Shown here piece after piece: positions 38,272-46,582 of a stretch of 64,000 bases of DNA. Position numbers and translations under genes: made by a program. The first letter of the stretch is position 1. Every line of letters starts with the position of its first letter. The notes beneath the pieces are model-generated. The model made no database searches. It had not been told where the DNA came from and saw nothing but the letters and a program-made list of their open reading frames with translations. This stretch comes from Luminiphilus sp051201685. GTDB taxonomy: Bacteria > Pseudomonadota > Gammaproteobacteria > Pseudomonadales > Halieaceae. The stretch is from contig NZ_CP179213.1 of NCBI RefSeq assembly GCF_051201685.1, positions 1,488,001-1,552,000 on the forward strand. The letters are read 5' to 3'.

Positions 38272-39701
38272 TGATCTCCCGCCAAAATTTCGGTGAATTC
38301 ATTCAGGGGGTAGGCACTCGTTGGCTACCTTTTGCGGATGCAGTCAGCGAAAATTTGGCCTTGAGTCGGCTGCTGCGTTTGGCGCTATTTCAAGTCTCTG
38401 TGGGCATGGCGGCTGTGATGCTCACAGGCACACTCAACCGCATTATGGTGGTTGAGTTAGGGCAGCCGGCCTGGTTAGTTGCGCTAATGGTTGCGATTCC
38501 ACTATTGCTCGCTCCAGCTCGAGCGCTGGTTGGATTTCGTTCTGATTTCCATCGCTCCTATTTGGGGTGGCGTCGTGTGCCCTACCTCTGGATGGGTACG
38601 CTGATCCAGTTTGGTGGTTTTGCCATCATGCCTTTTGCACTAATAGTGCTAACTGAGCCTCATAACGGTCCGGCGATGCTCGGTCCCGCAGCGGCTATGC
38701 TCGCATTCATTCTCGTTGGCACCGGTATGCATACTACTCAAACCGCTGGCCTCGCCTTAGCAACCGACCTGGCGAGCGAAGAGTCTCGTCCTCGTGTGGT
38801 GGCTCTGCTCTACGTTATGCTTTTGGCCGGGACAGTTGTTGCTAGCCTTGGGTTTGCTCAACTGTTAGTAGACTTCACCTACCTTCGATTGATTCAGGTG
38901 CTACAAGGCGTCGCAATTCTCACCGTGTTGCTGAACTTTGTTGCGCTGTGGAAGCAAGAAGCAAGGCAGCCTCACCTTACTCGTCATGATCAAGTGCGCC
39001 CGCGTTTTATGGATGTTTGGCGCCAGTTCGATGGGCAGCCAAAAGCGCGACGACTTTTAGTTGCGGTGGCTTTAGGCACCATGGGATTCACCATGCAGGA
39101 TATTTTGTTGGAGCCCTACGGCGCGCAAATTCTCAATATGTCTGTGAGTGAAACTACGCAGCTGACGGCTATTTTGGGTATTGGCATGTTGCTGGCATTT
39201 TTTGTCGCGGCCCGACTACTAGCGCGTGGTGTCGATCCTATCCGCATCTCAGCGGTAGGCGCGATGGTGGGTGTATTTGCGTTTTCTGCGGTCGTGTTTG
39301 CGGCACCCCTGATTTCGGAAACATTATTTAGGGTTGGAACTTTGGCCATCGGTGTCGGCAACGGTTTATTTGCCGTAGGGACCCTGACCGCCATTATGAA
39401 TTTGGATCGAACAGATCAACTTACTGGCCTGACACTGGGTGTTTGGGGCGCGGTGCAGGTAACGGCTACAGGCGTCGCTATTTTTGCCGGTGGCGCTATT
39501 CGCGATGTGGTTGAGGGCTGGGTCAGCATGGGCCTAATGGGTACCGCACTTAATATGCCTACAACGGCTTATGCCGTTGTGTATCACATAGAAGTTTTCG
39601 TTCTGTTTGCCGCTTTAATCGCACTGGGACCACTAGTGCGTCAGCCCGGTGAGCAGTCACAGCAACCACGGGATCTGCGCCTCGCAGATTTTCCCGGATA
39701 A
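38268..39701 (+). CDS. lhaA: LhaA/PucC-family LH1 assembly protein
   Basis: This 477-residue polytopic membrane protein of the PucC group supports assembly of the light-harvesting 1 complex, probably by delivering bacteriochlorophyll. Family features are MLTGTLNRIMVVELGQPAWLVALM, LVGFRSDFHRSYLGWRRVPYLWMG and DILLEPYGAQILNMSV. About twelve membrane segments are predicted. Its position between bchM and puhA is the usual one for lhaA. It is intact, unlike the related gene at 25588-26955. Confidence 0.93.
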   Translation: MMISRQNFGEFIQGVGTRWLPFADAVSENLALSRLLRLALFQVSVGMAAVMLTGTLNRIMVVELGQPAWLVALMVAIPLLLAPARALVGFRSDFHRSYLGWRRVPYLWMGTLIQFGGFAIMPFALIVLTEPHNGPAMLGPAAAMLAFILVGTGMHTTQTAGLALATDLASEESRPRVVALLYVMLLAGTVVASLGFAQLLVDFTYLRLIQVLQGVAILTVLLNFVALWKQEARQPHLTRHDQVRPRFMDVWRQFDGQPKARRLLVAVALGTMGFTMQDILLEPYGAQILNMSVSETTQLTAILGIGMLLAFFVAARLLARGVDPIRISAVGAMVGVFAFSAVVFAAPLISETLFRVGTLAIGVGNGLFAVGTLTAIMNLDRTDQLTGLTLGVWGAVQVTATGVAIFAGGAIRDVVEGWVSMGLMGTALNMPTTAYAVVYHIEVFVLFAALIALGPLVRQPGEQSQQPRDLRLADFPG

Positions 39702-39726
39702 CAAGTCACAACAGAGGAGCAATACA

Positions 39727-40491
39727 ATGGGTACTGGAGCCATAACCGGTTACATTGATGTCGCACAGGTGGCGTTATACGCCTTTTGGATTTTCTTTTT
39801 CATACTGGTGTTCCATTTGCACCGTGAGGGCAAGCGCGAGGGCTGGCCCCTCAAACTTGACGGAAAAGGGGATACCTTAGTCGAGGGGGTGGGCGGTATG
39901 CCCATTCCAAAAACCTATGAGTTAGCCAATGGTCAGGGTAGTAGAACGCTACCGGGTCCCGCGCCCGCGAGCTATGAGTTAAAGGCCCAGCCAACGGGGC
40001 CGTCGACGGGCTTTCCTGTCGAGCCCACAGGCGATCCGATGGTCGATGGGGTAGGGCCTGCAGCATGGGCTACTCGCCCTGAAAAGCCAGATTTAACCAT
40101 CGATGGTGAGCCGAGAATCGTCCCGCTCAGAGTCGATACAGATCACAAGGTCAATAGCCGCGATCCCGATCCAAGAGGTTGTGCGGTCATGGCCTGTGAT
40201 GGCAAGCAGGGTGGTACGGTCTTTGACCTTTGGGTTGATCGAGCTGAGCCCCTGTTCCGCTACGCCGAAGTCGATGTCGGAGAGGGGACTCGCCTGCTGC
40301 CGATGACGATGGCGCGTGTGTCGAAAGATGGCACCGTGCAGGTTAAATCGATTCGCAGCGATCAGTTTGTTCAGGTCCCCAAGTTGGCGAACCCCGATCA
40401 AGTCACACTGCAAGAAGAAGACAAGATCACGGCTTTTTACGGTGGCGGTACGCTGTATGCGACACCTGAAAGAAAGGAGCCTTGGCTGTGA
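39727..40491 (+). CDS. puhA: Photosynthetic reaction centre H subunit
   Basis: This subunit caps the cytoplasmic face of the reaction centre. The 254-residue protein has one membrane helix near the N-terminus (AQVALYAFWIFFFILVFHLH) followed by the cytoplasmic domain, including GDPMVDGVGPAAWA and the C-terminal ...ITAFYGGGTLYATPERKEPWL. I chose the ATG at 39727, which follows GAGGAG. An upstream in-frame extension would overlap lhaA and is not family-like. Confidence 0.96.
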   Translation: MGTGAITGYIDVAQVALYAFWIFFFILVFHLHREGKREGWPLKLDGKGDTLVEGVGGMPIPKTYELANGQGSRTLPGPAPASYELKAQPTGPSTGFPVEPTGDPMVDGVGPAAWATRPEKPDLTIDGEPRIVPLRVDTDHKVNSRDPDPRGCAVMACDGKQGGTVFDLWVDRAEPLFRYAEVDVGEGTRLLPMTMARVSKDGTVQVKSIRSDQFVQVPKLANPDQVTLQEEDKITAFYGGGTLYATPERKEPWL

Positions 40492-41159
40492 GGGAATATG
40501 AATACGAGCCCATAAATGGGCTCCCTGAGGAGTTGCCCGAAGGCGAAGCGATTGTTTGGCAGGGCGCCCCTCAGTGGACAGCTCTGGCAAATCGCGTGTT
40601 TCAGGTTAGAACTCTTGCGTTCTACTTTGCCGCCCTGATTGGTATTCATGTTATTTACAAACTCATGGATGGAGCCAGCAGTAGTCACATCTGGGCTGGT
40701 GTGACTTGGCAGTTGACCTTAGCGGCGGTCTCGCTTGGTCTGTTGACTGGGGCTGCATGGCTATATGCCAGAAGTACCGTTTACACCCTCACTAATAAAA
40801 GGCTTGTGCTGCGTTCGGGTGTTGCGACACCGATGATGGTGAACCTGCCTTTGGAAAAAGTGAAAAGCGCGGGCTTACGTCTTTGCAGCGACGGTACCGG
40901 TGATATGTTGTTCACCCCCACGACAGACACAAAGTTGTACTACCTGCTGCTGTGGCCCCATGTGCGCTTATTGGGATTTCGTAACATTCAGCCGCTGTTT
41001 CGGGGTATACCGGATGCACAAAACGTGGCTCGTCTGCTCGCTAAAACGGTTCGGTCAGAAGGCATGACACCCTTAGAGGGGGAGTTAGCTCAAGGCGAAA
41101 CTATGCAGACAACACGAGAAGAGGATTTTTCAAGTGGCCAACCCGTTGCCGCAAGCTGA
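40488..41159 (+). CDS. puhB: Photosynthetic complex assembly protein PuhB
   Basis: This 223-residue membrane protein has a PH-like domain and three or so membrane segments (for example FYFAALIGIHVIYKL). It is needed for efficient reaction-centre and LH1 assembly in Rhodobacter. The family pattern LPEGEAIVWQGAPQW and VYTLTNKRLVLRSGVA is clear. I chose the GTG at 40488, eight bases after AAGGAG; it overlaps the puhA stop. A TTG six bases earlier would be too close to the ribosome site. Confidence 0.92.
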   Translation: MREYEYEPINGLPEELPEGEAIVWQGAPQWTALANRVFQVRTLAFYFAALIGIHVIYKLMDGASSSHIWAGVTWQLTLAAVSLGLLTGAAWLYARSTVYTLTNKRLVLRSGVATPMMVNLPLEKVKSAGLRLCSDGTGDMLFTPTTDTKLYYLLLWPHVRLLGFRNIQPLFRGIPDAQNVARLLAKTVRSEGMTPLEGELAQGETMQTTREEDFSSGQPVAAS

Positions 41160-41643
41160 AATGTCCGGAGAGATTAGACACATTCGCCGAGTGAGTGATC
41201 GGCTTATGGGGCTAATTGCTCTTGGCCTACTCTTTGTTGTGGCGGCGGTTTTGCTGGCCCGCACAACAGACAACATTGTGTTGGCCGACCCCCCTATTGG
41301 TGCCGTCATTGAAGGGAGAACGTTGCTGTTCAATGATGGACCGAAGGGAGAGGTGCAGATATCGGATGCCGCTAGCGGAGTGGTTGTTCGTACACTGTAT
41401 GCTGGAGAGGGTAGTTTCATCCGTGGTGTCGTGCGAAGTTTGGTACGTACCCGTCACCAGCAAGGGCTCTTCGCACAGACTGGATTCAATTTGAATCTGT
41501 ATGAGGACGGTCGCTTGCAGTTAGTCGATCCCCTAACGCATCAAGTGATTGACCTTGTCGCCTTTGGTCCCACCAACATGGCCGAATTTGCCGGCTTACT
41601 CACACCGGCACCAAGCGCACCTTTGGTCGCTGGCAGTACATGA
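41134..41643 (+). CDS. puhC: Photosynthetic complex assembly protein PuhC
   Basis: This 169-residue protein has one N-terminal membrane helix (LMGLIALGLLFVVAAVLLA) and a periplasmic domain, as in PuhC, which affects reaction-centre/LH1 organisation. The domain has the typical LLFNDGPKGEVQISDAASG and ends near the next ATGA overlap. The start is a GTG at 41134 with AGGA eight bases upstream, inside the end of puhB. An ATG at 41161, just after the puhB stop, is a less likely start. Confidence 0.88.
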   Translation: MANPLPQAEMSGEIRHIRRVSDRLMGLIALGLLFVVAAVLLARTTDNIVLADPPIGAVIEGRTLLFNDGPKGEVQISDAASGVVVRTLYAGEGSFIRGVVRSLVRTRHQQGLFAQTGFNLNLYEDGRLQLVDPLTHQVIDLVAFGPTNMAEFAGLLTPAPSAPLVAGST

Positions 41644-42431
41644 ACGAATTCGTTCTGGCGTTATTCGTAGCGTTGACCGGCTGGTGGTTTTCTACCGGGG
41701 TCATCTTATGGCTCGTGCATCGCCCAGAGCGATATCATCGGAACATCTTCGGATTAGCCACCATAACCATGCTTGTGGCGTTTTATGGTGTTCAAACCAC
41801 AGTAACCGAATCGACCCCCCAGAGCGTTGTCACGGCTTTTTGCCTGGCACTACTGTTGTGGGGATGGTTGGAGATGGGGTATCTCATGGGGTTCGTTACT
41901 GGGCCGCGGAAAGAGGCTTGCCCCGACGGGGCCACCGCAGTGGCAAGAATGCGACTCGGGCTGAGGACGTGCATCTGGCATGAGTTGACGTTGTTGGTCA
42001 TGGTCGCTGTGCTGGCTTGGCTAAGTTGGCGGCAGGCCAATCAAACTGCATTGTGGGCATTTACCGTGTTGTGGCTAATGCGATGGAGCAGCAAGCTGAA
42101 CTTAGTGCTCGGTGTGCGTAATTACAATCAGAGCTGGTTGCCGGAGCGATTGGCTTATGTTCACTCCTACATTCCAAGGCGGCTGCTCAATCCTTTGTTT
42201 CCATTTTCCGTCACTTGCGGAGTTATCGTGAGTTTCTACCTTATAAATTCTGCGATTCAAGCGACTGATTTGGGTCTAATGATCGCTTTGACCCTCGCGG
42301 GGGCAATTGCTGCCCTGGGTACCCTCGAGCACCTGTTTTTGATGGCACCTTTAAAAGAAGCCGCGCTTTGGATCTGGGCTGCACCCACCCCGACGCCCTC
42401 GGTCACCAAAACGAGATCCCAGTCGCAGTAA
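41640..42431 (+). CDS. puhE: Photosynthetic complex assembly protein 2 (PuhE)
   Basis: This 263-residue polytopic membrane protein (DUF3623) has about seven hydrophobic segments. The family stretch LAYVHSYIPRRLLNPLFPFSVT and LRTCIWHELTLLVMV can be seen. PuhE influences bacteriochlorophyll levels in Rhodobacter; its biochemical role is not known. Its start overlaps the puhC stop (ATGA). It is the last gene of the plus-strand operon before a 200-base gap. Confidence 0.9.
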   Translation: MNEFVLALFVALTGWWFSTGVILWLVHRPERYHRNIFGLATITMLVAFYGVQTTVTESTPQSVVTAFCLALLLWGWLEMGYLMGFVTGPRKEACPDGATAVARMRLGLRTCIWHELTLLVMVAVLAWLSWRQANQTALWAFTVLWLMRWSSKLNLVLGVRNYNQSWLPERLAYVHSYIPRRLLNPLFPFSVTCGVIVSFYLINSAIQATDLGLMIALTLAGAIAALGTLEHLFLMAPLKEAALWIWAAPTPTPSVTKTRSQSQ

Positions 42432-42477
42432 ACTTAAGTAATTATAAGGTTTGGCACAAAAACAGTGATAAACAAAC

Positions 42478-42506
42478 TTGACGCCAACAAGCCTGAGGTC
42501 TACTGT
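42478..42506 (+). promoter_or_regulatory. Candidate promoter of the HemN-like gene
   Basis: TTGACG (42478-42483), 17 bases, then TACTGT (42501-42506). The sequence around the -35 element closely resembles the bchF promoter, with CCAACAAGC shared right after TTGAC and similar A-rich bases before it. A degenerate PpsR-like pattern, TGA-N12-ACG, covers 42466-42483. Confidence 0.5.
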
Positions 42507-42645
42507 GGTTTCTTCGGGCCACTCAGGATGAGGCAAGTGCTCAAGAGCCTAGCCCTGGGGCGCTGCTAAGTACTTTGAGACGACTTAGAGACTTAGACAG
42601 TATTGAGGCTTACCGATGCTGCATACGTGCAGGTGGAGGCTGTTG

Positions 42646-43974
42646 ATGAACCAAAAGGGAAGCCTAGCCAGAACAGTCCCCCCATTGGCGTCGTCTCGGG
42701 CCACAACTACCCCCATTCTTGGCGAACGAGAACTCGCTATTGGCCATGCAGATTTTTCCAACGCACTCGATACCGCCGCAATGCGGGGTGATTTTGACAA
42801 GGGTGTCGCCCTGCAAGTTCATCTTCCGTTCTGCGCGACCCGCTGCGTTAGCTGCGACAGGGTCGCCGAGGTTGCATTTGATCCCTCGGCAATAGACCGC
42901 TACCTCATTGGGCTGGGCGTCGAGCTGTCGTTAATTACCGATCGAATAGGCAGAGGGCGTCCGCTGGCTCAGTTGCAGGTTGGGGGAGGCACTCCCAGCA
43001 TGCTAAGCGGCTCTCAGCTGGCGCGGCTCTCAGCGGTTATAGACCAGCATTTTTCGGTCGGTGATGACTGCGAGACAGTTTTTGAAATCAGCCCAGACAG
43101 AACCTCTTGGACACAATTGGAACTTATCAAAGGGTTAGGCTTTCGCAACTTACGCTTAGAGCTGCGTGAGGTTGATGCAAGTGCACAGCAGGGGTTAGGC
43201 AGAAGTTATTCCCCTGAGCTATTGCACGACATGCTGAGCAACGCCCGGCAAGTAAACTTCGAATCGATAACCTTCGATCTCGTCTATGGACTGCCCGGGC
43301 AGAGCGTAAAAGCTGTGCGAGATAGCCTGCGCATAATCACTGAGATGAATCCTTCCCAGCTGCTGTGCAGGCCTTTTGTCCGTGACGAGCAGCGTTTTGT
43401 GCACCAGCGCGGCATTGAGTCCTACCTGATGCCATCCGTCGCTGAAAAAATGGCGATGTTCGTCGCGATTGTAGATCGATTGGAGGACTCCGGTTACCAA
43501 TGGGTAGGGATCAACAGCTTTGTAAAGCCTGATCACCCCCTCAGCGTTGCGCAGGCAGAGGGACACTTGGTGCGTAATCGTTTGGGCTACTCGAATAAAC
43601 CTACTCGTATCGTTTTGGGTGTGGGGCTGGGTGCCGTCTCCGAGATGCCCAACCTGTTGTCAAGAAATGAAGTCAGTTTAGATGCGTGGCACGGTACCCT
43701 TGAGGGGAATGAGCACCCATCCTGCGCAGGCATTCAGTTCACGGCCACCGAGGCAAAGAAACGTCGACTCGTTCACCGGTTGAGCGAGTCGCTGCGTGCT
43801 CCCCTTGCTGAATTTGAGTCCGCTGAGCAGCAGGAACTGTTAAACAAGCTGCAGAAAGAAGGCTTGGTAAAAGCGGAAGCCGATTGGGTCCGGGTAACTG
43901 ACTCAGGTAGGTTTAAATTGCTGCAGTTGTGGGACCCAGAATCTGGGGATTTACGCATCGCTAATTCTGCCTAG
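42646..43974 (+). CDS. HemN-like radical SAM protein (oxygen-independent coproporphyrinogen III oxidase family)
   Basis: This 442-residue radical SAM protein carries the cluster motif CxxxCxxC (FCATRCVSCDR) and VGGGTPSMLS, typical of HemN. HemN makes protoporphyrinogen IX without oxygen, feeding both heme and bacteriochlorophyll. The N-terminus is divergent from classical HemN and the fourth cysteine just after CxxxCxxC is missing, so it may be a HemN paralogue. I chose the ATG at 42646, six bases after GGTGGAGG. Its own promoter resembles that of bchF. It converges on idi. Confidence 0.75.
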   Translation: MNQKGSLARTVPPLASSRATTTPILGERELAIGHADFSNALDTAAMRGDFDKGVALQVHLPFCATRCVSCDRVAEVAFDPSAIDRYLIGLGVELSLITDRIGRGRPLAQLQVGGGTPSMLSGSQLARLSAVIDQHFSVGDDCETVFEISPDRTSWTQLELIKGLGFRNLRLELREVDASAQQGLGRSYSPELLHDMLSNARQVNFESITFDLVYGLPGQSVKAVRDSLRIITEMNPSQLLCRPFVRDEQRFVHQRGIESYLMPSVAEKMAMFVAIVDRLEDSGYQWVGINSFVKPDHPLSVAQAEGHLVRNRLGYSNKPTRIVLGVGLGAVSEMPNLLSRNEVSLDAWHGTLEGNEHPSCAGIQFTATEAKKRRLVHRLSESLRAPLAEFESAEQQELLNKLQKEGLVKAEADWVRVTDSGRFKLLQLWDPESGDLRIANSA

Positions 43975-44048
43975 CGATCGCTGATAACGGTAGTTCTCTA
44001 CACACCTTTGGGGCAGTAGCCTCGCATCCAAAAAACCGGGGGACAGCG

Positions 44049-44663
44049 CTAGTGCTCAGGCTTGTCCGTTTTCGAGGTTTGACCGGGGGCGAGCATCTTT
44101 GACGTCACACTATCTGCATGTACCTCTCTCATCGCTCGCCACTCTAGTAAAAACCAGGGCGTAAATTCATCGGGTGCTGCCGCCACCCACGCATCTACAT
44201 GGTCCAAATCAAACCAACCCCACTCTGAAATTTCATTGGGATGGGGCGTGATATTGACGGGATCATCAAGGTGTCCGATGTAGACGGCACAGAGCTCGTG
44301 CTCTGTTCCCACCGAACCAAAGTGTGCAAGATACTCAAATTGATAGACGCGGGTGAGAGGGGTTTGTAGTCCTAATTCTTCCTGCAGGCGACGATGGACT
44401 GCGCTGTCGTAGGATTCTCCGTTTCTAGGATGGCTACAGCAACTGTTAGTCCAAAAATTGGGCCAAAGTGGTTTGTCCTGGCTGCGTTTGTGCAGCAGAA
44501 CCTGATTATTTTTTGTGTAGACGAAAATAGAGAATGCGCGGTGAAGCTGCCCCCCGGGAAGATGTACTGCTCTCTTTGAGGCGTTGCCGATCACCTGATC
44601 CAATGAATCGACCAAAATTAGGTCCTCGGAGTCAAAAGAGACTTGACCGAGCACTTCGTTCAT
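44049..44663 (-). CDS. idi: Isopentenyl-diphosphate delta-isomerase, type 1
   Basis: This Nudix-fold enzyme interconverts isopentenyl and dimethylallyl diphosphate, the starters for the geranylgeranyl tail and carotenoids. The 204-residue protein has the catalytic NSCCSHPRNGES and the Nudix region RRLQEELGL. Later motifs include YIGHLDDPVNITPHPNEISEWGWF. It lies downstream of pufA on the same strand but beyond an intrinsic terminator, so it probably has its own promoter. Its products feed CrtE. Confidence 0.93.
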   Translation of the reverse strand: MNEVLGQVSFDSEDLILVDSLDQVIGNASKRAVHLPGGQLHRAFSIFVYTKNNQVLLHKRSQDKPLWPNFWTNSCCSHPRNGESYDSAVHRRLQEELGLQTPLTRVYQFEYLAHFGSVGTEHELCAVYIGHLDDPVNITPHPNEISEWGWFDLDHVDAWVAAAPDEFTPWFLLEWRAMREVHADSVTSKMLAPGQTSKTDKPEH

Positions 44664-44814
44664 AACGAATTCCTAAAAAAAGAGAGGTAAAGTGACCCGC
44701 CCCGAAGGGTGCCTCAGAGATTTCACGCTAGGGTGAGCGAGTTGGCACTGGGGGAAGCGCATGTTAACTCGTTCTCTGTGGTCTAAGAGTAGATCGGTGT
44801 CCGCTCTCCGGGTC

Positions 44815-44842
44815 AAAAAAGTCCTGGCCCCTAGAGGCCAGG
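44815..44842 (-). terminator. Intrinsic terminator after pufA
   Basis: On the minus strand CCTGGCC, six bases, GGCCAGG, then AC and six Ts form a classic rho-independent terminator 13 bases past the pufA stop. It marks the end of the puf transcript. Confidence 0.85.
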
Positions 44843-44854
44843 GTAACTACCGCG

Positions 44855-45037
44855 TCACTTCCGTTCTGCGGGTAGGGCTTCCATGTGGCTCGCTGCTGCC
44901 ATTACTTCGCCGTCGAGCCAGTTGTACTTACCAGAGCTCAAAAGAACGAAGTGAATGAACAATGCGAGAACAAACAGGAACGCAGCATTTGCTACGAGCA
45001 CCCGACGTGGATCAAATAGCATCCATACTCTGTGCAT
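44855..45037 (-). CDS. pufA: Light-harvesting 1 alpha subunit
   Basis: This 60-residue single-helix protein binds bacteriochlorophyll in the LH1 ring. The N-terminal MHRVWMLFDPRRVL is typical, and the pigment-ligand His29 lies in ALFIHFVLL. GGAG lies seven bases before the ATG. It follows pufB and is the last puf gene, closed by a strong terminator. The C-terminal tail is short. Confidence 0.95.
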   Translation of the reverse strand: MHRVWMLFDPRRVLVANAAFLFVLALFIHFVLLSSGKYNWLDGEVMAAASHMEALPAERK

Positions 45038-45109
45038 AGTCTTTCTCCGTTTATTTAGTGGTTAAACCCCCAAAGGGGTGTGACCACAGGGTTTACGTTG
45101 ACTTCCTGA

Positions 45110-45259
45110 TCAATAGAACCAGGGTTTCCACATGAACATCAGTACATGTGCTGTCACCGCGATAGCAACGAAACCAACCCATCCCTGTACATAAGCACTA
45201 TGGAACTCCTTGGCCTCATTGCTGGTTAGCCCTGATGGGCTACCGCCTTGCTCGCTCAT
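45110..45259 (-). CDS. pufB: Light-harvesting 1 beta subunit
   Basis: This 49-residue protein is the LH1 beta chain. The translation shows LTSNEAKEFHSAYVQGWVGF, the ligand His38 in AVTAHVLMF, and the C-terminal MWKPWFY. GGAGG lies seven bases before the ATG. It sits between pufC and pufA, separated from pufC by about 170 bases that fold into hairpins. Confidence 0.95.
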   Translation of the reverse strand: MSEQGGSPSGLTSNEAKEFHSAYVQGWVGFVAIAVTAHVLMFMWKPWFY

Positions 45260-45371
45260 GGTTTTACCTCCCATGTTTTGTCAAGCAGATGCCGCGTAGA
45301 TGCCAAGAAGGCGTCGGTGCGACGTTTGTTTGAGAGCTATTGCCACTAGGTGGCGCCTTCTCTCAGCCCCC

Positions 45372-45397
45372 TGCACTAGGAGAAACCTCCCGGTGCA
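45372..45397 (-). other. Hairpin between pufC and pufB (first)
   Basis: On the plus strand TGCAC at the outside pairs with GTGCA, and the inner GGAG pairs with CTCC around an AAAC loop. It lies in the pufC-pufB gap. No T-tract follows, so it more likely affects RNA decay than termination. Confidence 0.5.
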
Positions 45398-45406
45398 AAG
45401 ATAGGT

Positions 45407-45424
45407 GCCGACCTTAAGGCCGGC
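45407..45424 (-). other. Hairpin between pufC and pufB (second)
   Basis: GCCGACC-TTAA-GGCCGGC forms a GC-rich stem with one mismatch, ten bases past the pufC stop. With the neighbouring hairpin it would protect the 3' end of a pufLMC segment from decay, as puf intercistronic hairpins do in Rhodobacter; this role is inferred. Confidence 0.5.
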
Positions 45425-45433
45425 GTGAGATGT

Positions 45434-46582
45434 CTAACTTCCAGCAGTCATCCCGTGATCGTTAACACCTGTACTGGCTTGTGCAGGTGCTTCTTCAGTT
45501 GCCTCATCCACGGTCGCCTCTAATTCAGCTTCTGGCGTTGCTTCGGGTTCAACCGATAGCAGCGTAGAGCGGGCGAGGTTGGGATAATCTTTCACCATAT
45601 TGGCGCCCAGCATGGGTTTGTAGGCCCCTTGGTGGCAGGTGGCGCAGTTCACCTTCAGGGGATCACCCATAGGACCTTTACGGTGATCGGGTAGCCAGTC
45701 GGTGGTCTGGTTGACGTACTTCGTGTTCATCTCCCTTACCATGCGGATCCCGTGCCATGCCCGTACCCGTGCAGGCGAGCTTTGCTCCCAGTCGTAAAAG
45801 GCGCGAGTGTTGTGACAGTGCGTGCAGTTCACGCCTAGGGAGTCAGAAAAATGCATCATTAAGCTGTAGATGTATTCGGTTTGCTTGACCGATGACCTGT
45901 TGCCATTGGGTAGGGCCGTTTGTCCAGCAACTCGCCAGGGCAGGGTGGCTGCCTCTTCCTCATCGCCTTCAAGGTAGGGCGTTAATGGATCATTTGGCAG
46001 AGAGCTATAGGCCGCTGTAACAGAGGCAATATTCTGGCCTGCGGTCATGACGCCTGCGGCGTGCGGTTGGCCTGGATCGGTTGCCCACACGTACTCCGGA
46101 ATATTCTTTCCACGGTGGCAGGTGTAACAAGTCACACCGGCTCCGCCGACGTGATCACCCCACTCAACGTTGGCTTGCTGGGTCATCAAAGTCATGACCC
46201 TGGCAACACGCTTAGTGTACTTTGTGTCGTACTGAAAGCCTTCGGCCACGTGGCAGTAGTTGCATCCCTCTTCAGGAGAGATCCACTCGGTCATGGCAGC
46301 CATCAGGCGGGTGAATTCCCCGACACTGAGGTCACCTAGAACCTGCACGTTTTGGTAGATATCCCCGGCTTTCGGTCCAACCGAAGGGACCGCGGGCTGT
46401 GGCGTAGGGACCTGATTCGCCGCAACGGTGGCGGCAAGTGTCTTGGGGTTGACAACCAACTCCTGACCCAGCCCACGATTGCCTAGCTGCACAGTTTCTG
46501 GTGGTGGCATTTCACAGCCGGTCAGCAACAAGCTGCCAGCAATAACTACTACAGTGGCGCGAATAAACTGAGGTAATTTCAT
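45434..46582 (-). CDS. pufC: Reaction-centre tetraheme cytochrome c subunit
   Basis: This periplasmic electron donor re-reduces the oxidised reaction centre. The 382-residue protein begins with a lipoprotein signal and lipobox (LLLTGC, Cys23) and has four CxxCH heme sites: CNYCH 107-111, CYTCH 152-156, CTHCH 253-257 and CATCH 313-317. The C-terminal tail is rich in Glu and Ala. The start codon overlaps the pufM stop by 4 bases. Confidence 0.97.
   Translation of the reverse strand: MKLPQFIRATVVVIAGSLLLTGCEMPPPETVQLGNRGLGQELVVNPKTLAATVAANQVPTPQPAVPSVGPKAGDIYQNVQVLGDLSVGEFTRLMAAMTEWISPEEGCNYCHVAEGFQYDTKYTKRVARVMTLMTQQANVEWGDHVGGAGVTCYTCHRGKNIPEYVWATDPGQPHAAGVMTAGQNIASVTAAYSSLPNDPLTPYLEGDEEEAATLPWRVAGQTALPNGNRSSVKQTEYIYSLMMHFSDSLGVNCTHCHNTRAFYDWEQSSPARVRAWHGIRMVREMNTKYVNQTTDWLPDHRKGPMGDPLKVNCATCHQGAYKPMLGANMVKDYPNLARSTLLSVEPEATPEAELEATVDEATEEAPAQASTGVNDHGMTAGS

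Noticed and set aside
42582..42597. GACTTAGA direct repeat before the HemN-like gene
   Set aside because: Only two short copies in the leader, with no link to a promoter element.
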